This document shows positions 34,787-36,023 of a DNA stretch of 36,023 nucleotides, piece by piece; position 1 is the stretch's first letter, and the number at the start of each line of letters is the position of its first letter. Source of the DNA: Nitrospirota bacterium (GTDB taxonomy: Bacteria; Nitrospirota; Nitrospiria; Nitrospirales; Nitrospiraceae). A program made the translations under genes and the position numbers. The stretch is taken from positions 1-36,023 of the forward strand of contig JAHFEU010000006.1 of NCBI GenBank assembly GCA_023248295.1, written 5' to 3'. The notes beneath the pieces were generated by a model. The model searched no databases and was not told the origin of the DNA. It worked only from the letters and a program-made list of their open reading frames with translations.

Positions 34787-36023
34787 TCATGTCTTACGAA
34801 GTCGGCAGGCGACGCCTGTCTCCCGGGCGGCAGCGGCGACCACCTTCGACACCCGCGGCACCACCTGCTTGTCGAAGACGCTGGGAATGATGTACTCCTC
34901 GCTGAGCGTCCCCTCGGGGATGATGTCGGCGATGGCCTGGGCCGCGGCCAACTGCATGGCCTCATTGATATCCCGGGCCTGGACATCCAGGGCGCCGCGA
35001 AAGAGGCCCGGAAAAGCCAGGACATTGTTGATCTGATTCGGATAATCCGACCGGCCGGTGGCAAAGACCCGGCAACGCGGTATGGCCAGCTCCGGCGCGA
35101 TTTCCGGGTCCGGATTGGCCATCGCGAACACGATCCGATCCTCGGCCATCAAGTCCAGGTCTTCAGGGCGCAGGACGTTTCCCACCGAGAGGCCGATGAA
35201 GACGTCGGCGCCCTTCAGGGCATCCTGGAGCGTCCCCGTCGGACGGTCCTGATGCAGGCACGGGGCCAGGTCGCGCCGGCAGGCGCGAAGCTTGTCCGGG
35301 TCTCCGGACAGCACGATGCCACGCCGACCGCAGCCCACCAGATGCGAAACCCCCGCCGCCAACAGGATCTGACAGCAGGCGGTCCCGGCCGCACCGAGCC
35401 CGTTGACGACCACCCGCACCTCTTCGAAGCGCTTCTTGATCACCTTGAGCGCGTTCTTGAGCGCGGCCAGGATGACCACGGCGGTGCCGTGCTGATCATC
35501 ATGCATCACCGGAATGTCCAGCGTGTCTTTCAAGCGGCGCTCGATGGCGAAGCAGCGGGGCGCGCTGATGTCTTCCAGATTAATGCCCCCGAAGCTGGGC
35601 GCGATGCCTTGCACGATCCGGACGATTTCATCGGGGTCCTGCGTGTTCAGGCAGATCGGCCAGGCGTCGATGCCGGCGAACTCCCTGAACAACATGGCCT
35701 TCCCCTCCATGACCGGGAGCGCCGCCTCCGGGCCGAGATTGCCCAGGCCCAGCACCGCCGATCCATCCGTGACCACCGCCACGCTGTTGCTCTTCGTCGT
35801 GAAGGCGTAGACTTTCGCCCGGTCCTTCGCGATCGCCCGGGAGACTCGCCCCACTCCCGGCGTGTACACCATCGACAGCGCGTTCCGCGTCGTGAGCGGC
35901 AGTTTGCTTTCGACGCGAATCTTGCCTCCAAGATGCAAGAGGAAGATGCGATCGGAAGCGGAGAGCACCTTCACGTCGGGAATCGCGCCTAACCGCTGAA
36001 GCACCTGCTCACCGTGCTCCTCG
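34787..36023 (-). CDS. NAD(P)-dependent malic enzyme, 5' end beyond the window
   Basis: Malic enzyme decarboxylates malate to pyruvate. Visible blocks are SMVYTPGVGRVSRAIAKD with the catalytic Tyr, VAVVTDGSAVLGLGNLGP, PVMHDDQHGTAVV, the dinucleotide site VVVNGLGAAGTACCQILLAAG and FAMANPDPEI. The frame is open beyond the ORF-track GTG (36004) to the window edge (reading EEHGEQ before it). The upstream sequence VLQRLGAIPDVKVLSASDRIFLLHLGGKI is typical of the linker after an N-terminal ACT-like domain. The true start therefore lies outside. No C-terminal phosphotransacetylase domain is present. Confidence 0.93.
   Translation of the reverse strand, partial: EEHGEQVLQRLGAIPDVKVLSASDRIFLLHLGGKIRVESKLPLTTRNALSMVYTPGVGRVSRAIAKDRAKVYAFTTKSNSVAVVTDGSAVLGLGNLGPEAALPVMEGKAMLFREFAGIDAWPICLNTQDPDEIVRIVQGIAPSFGGINLEDISAPRCFAIERRLKDTLDIPVMHDDQHGTAVVILAALKNALKVIKKRFEEVRVVVNGLGAAGTACCQILLAAGVSHLVGCGRRGIVLSGDPDKLRACRRDLAPCLHQDRPTGTLQDALKGADVFIGLSVGNVLRPEDLDLMAEDRIVFAMANPDPEIAPELAIPRCRVFATGRSDYPNQINNVLAFPGLFRGALDVQARDINEAMQLAAAQAIADIIPEGTLSEEYIIPSVFDKQVVPRVSKVVAAAARETGVACRLRKT

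Overview
The window is a gene-dense, GC-rich bacterial chromosome segment of housekeeping genes. No rRNA, tRNA, CRISPR array, phage gene or transposase gene was seen. The gene set fits an aerobic or microaerophilic Gram-negative-type bacterium. It includes pyruvate dehydrogenase E1 alpha/beta, a Rieske ferredoxin, an Mrp/NBP35 ATPase, a bifunctional PutA, an adrenodoxin-reductase-like ferredoxin-NADP reductase, FumC, citrate synthase and malic enzyme. GC content and several small proteins recall Nitrospira/Nitrospirota, but that is an inference from general knowledge, not from a marker gene.

Layout. (1) 1-4619, minus strand: desaturase, zinc-ribbon protein, Mrp, Rieske protein, PDH E1 alpha, E1 beta, then a gene cut by the window edge. 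(2) 4771-10374: putA (+), a convergent secreted protein whose frame runs into putA, then an SDR-bioD pair (+). (3) 10355-14361, minus: aroQ-efp-accB-accC, a repeat element, then thiE, behind a near-consensus promoter. (4) 14461-21183, minus: tsaD-hflX-nth-yicC-gmk-rpoZ-coaBC, a tightly coupled cluster with several 4-bp start/stop overlaps. (5) 21191-21490: structured hairpin region without a gene. (6) clpC (-) and nadK (+), divergent, each with near-perfect sigma70 hexamers. (7) 25306-30758: ferredoxin-NADP reductase, cupin, fumC and GYD protein (-), a small probably leaderless gene (+), and citrate synthase (-). (8) 30950-32378: two small exported-protein candidates (+), a third repeat element and a small zinc-binding protein (-). 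(9) 32523-36023: ArsC-like protein (+), RNase D and J-domain protein (-), and a malic enzyme (-) cut by the window edge.

Functional themes. Pyruvate/acetyl-CoA supply (PDH, malic enzyme, citrate synthase, fumarase) sits near malonyl-CoA and biotin functions (AccB, AccC, BioD), CoA synthesis (CoaBC) and a fatty acid desaturase. Nucleotide and translation housekeeping (Gmk, RpoZ, EF-P, TsaD, HflX, YicC) and protein or DNA quality control (ClpC, Nth) make up most of the rest.

The most unusual feature is a family of non-coding elements of 216-283 bp at 11022, 25036 and 31718. They have terminal inverted repeats beginning TAGCCCG and probable TA target duplications, so they look like MITEs. Two of the three lie exactly between convergent genes, and the terminal TAG of each end is the stop codon of the flanking gene. 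Removing either element on paper, leaving one TA, restores a 4-bp tail-to-tail stop-codon overlap (CTAA or CTAG) with both proteins unchanged. This suggests insertion into the shared TA of overlapping stop codons, a coding-neutral site.
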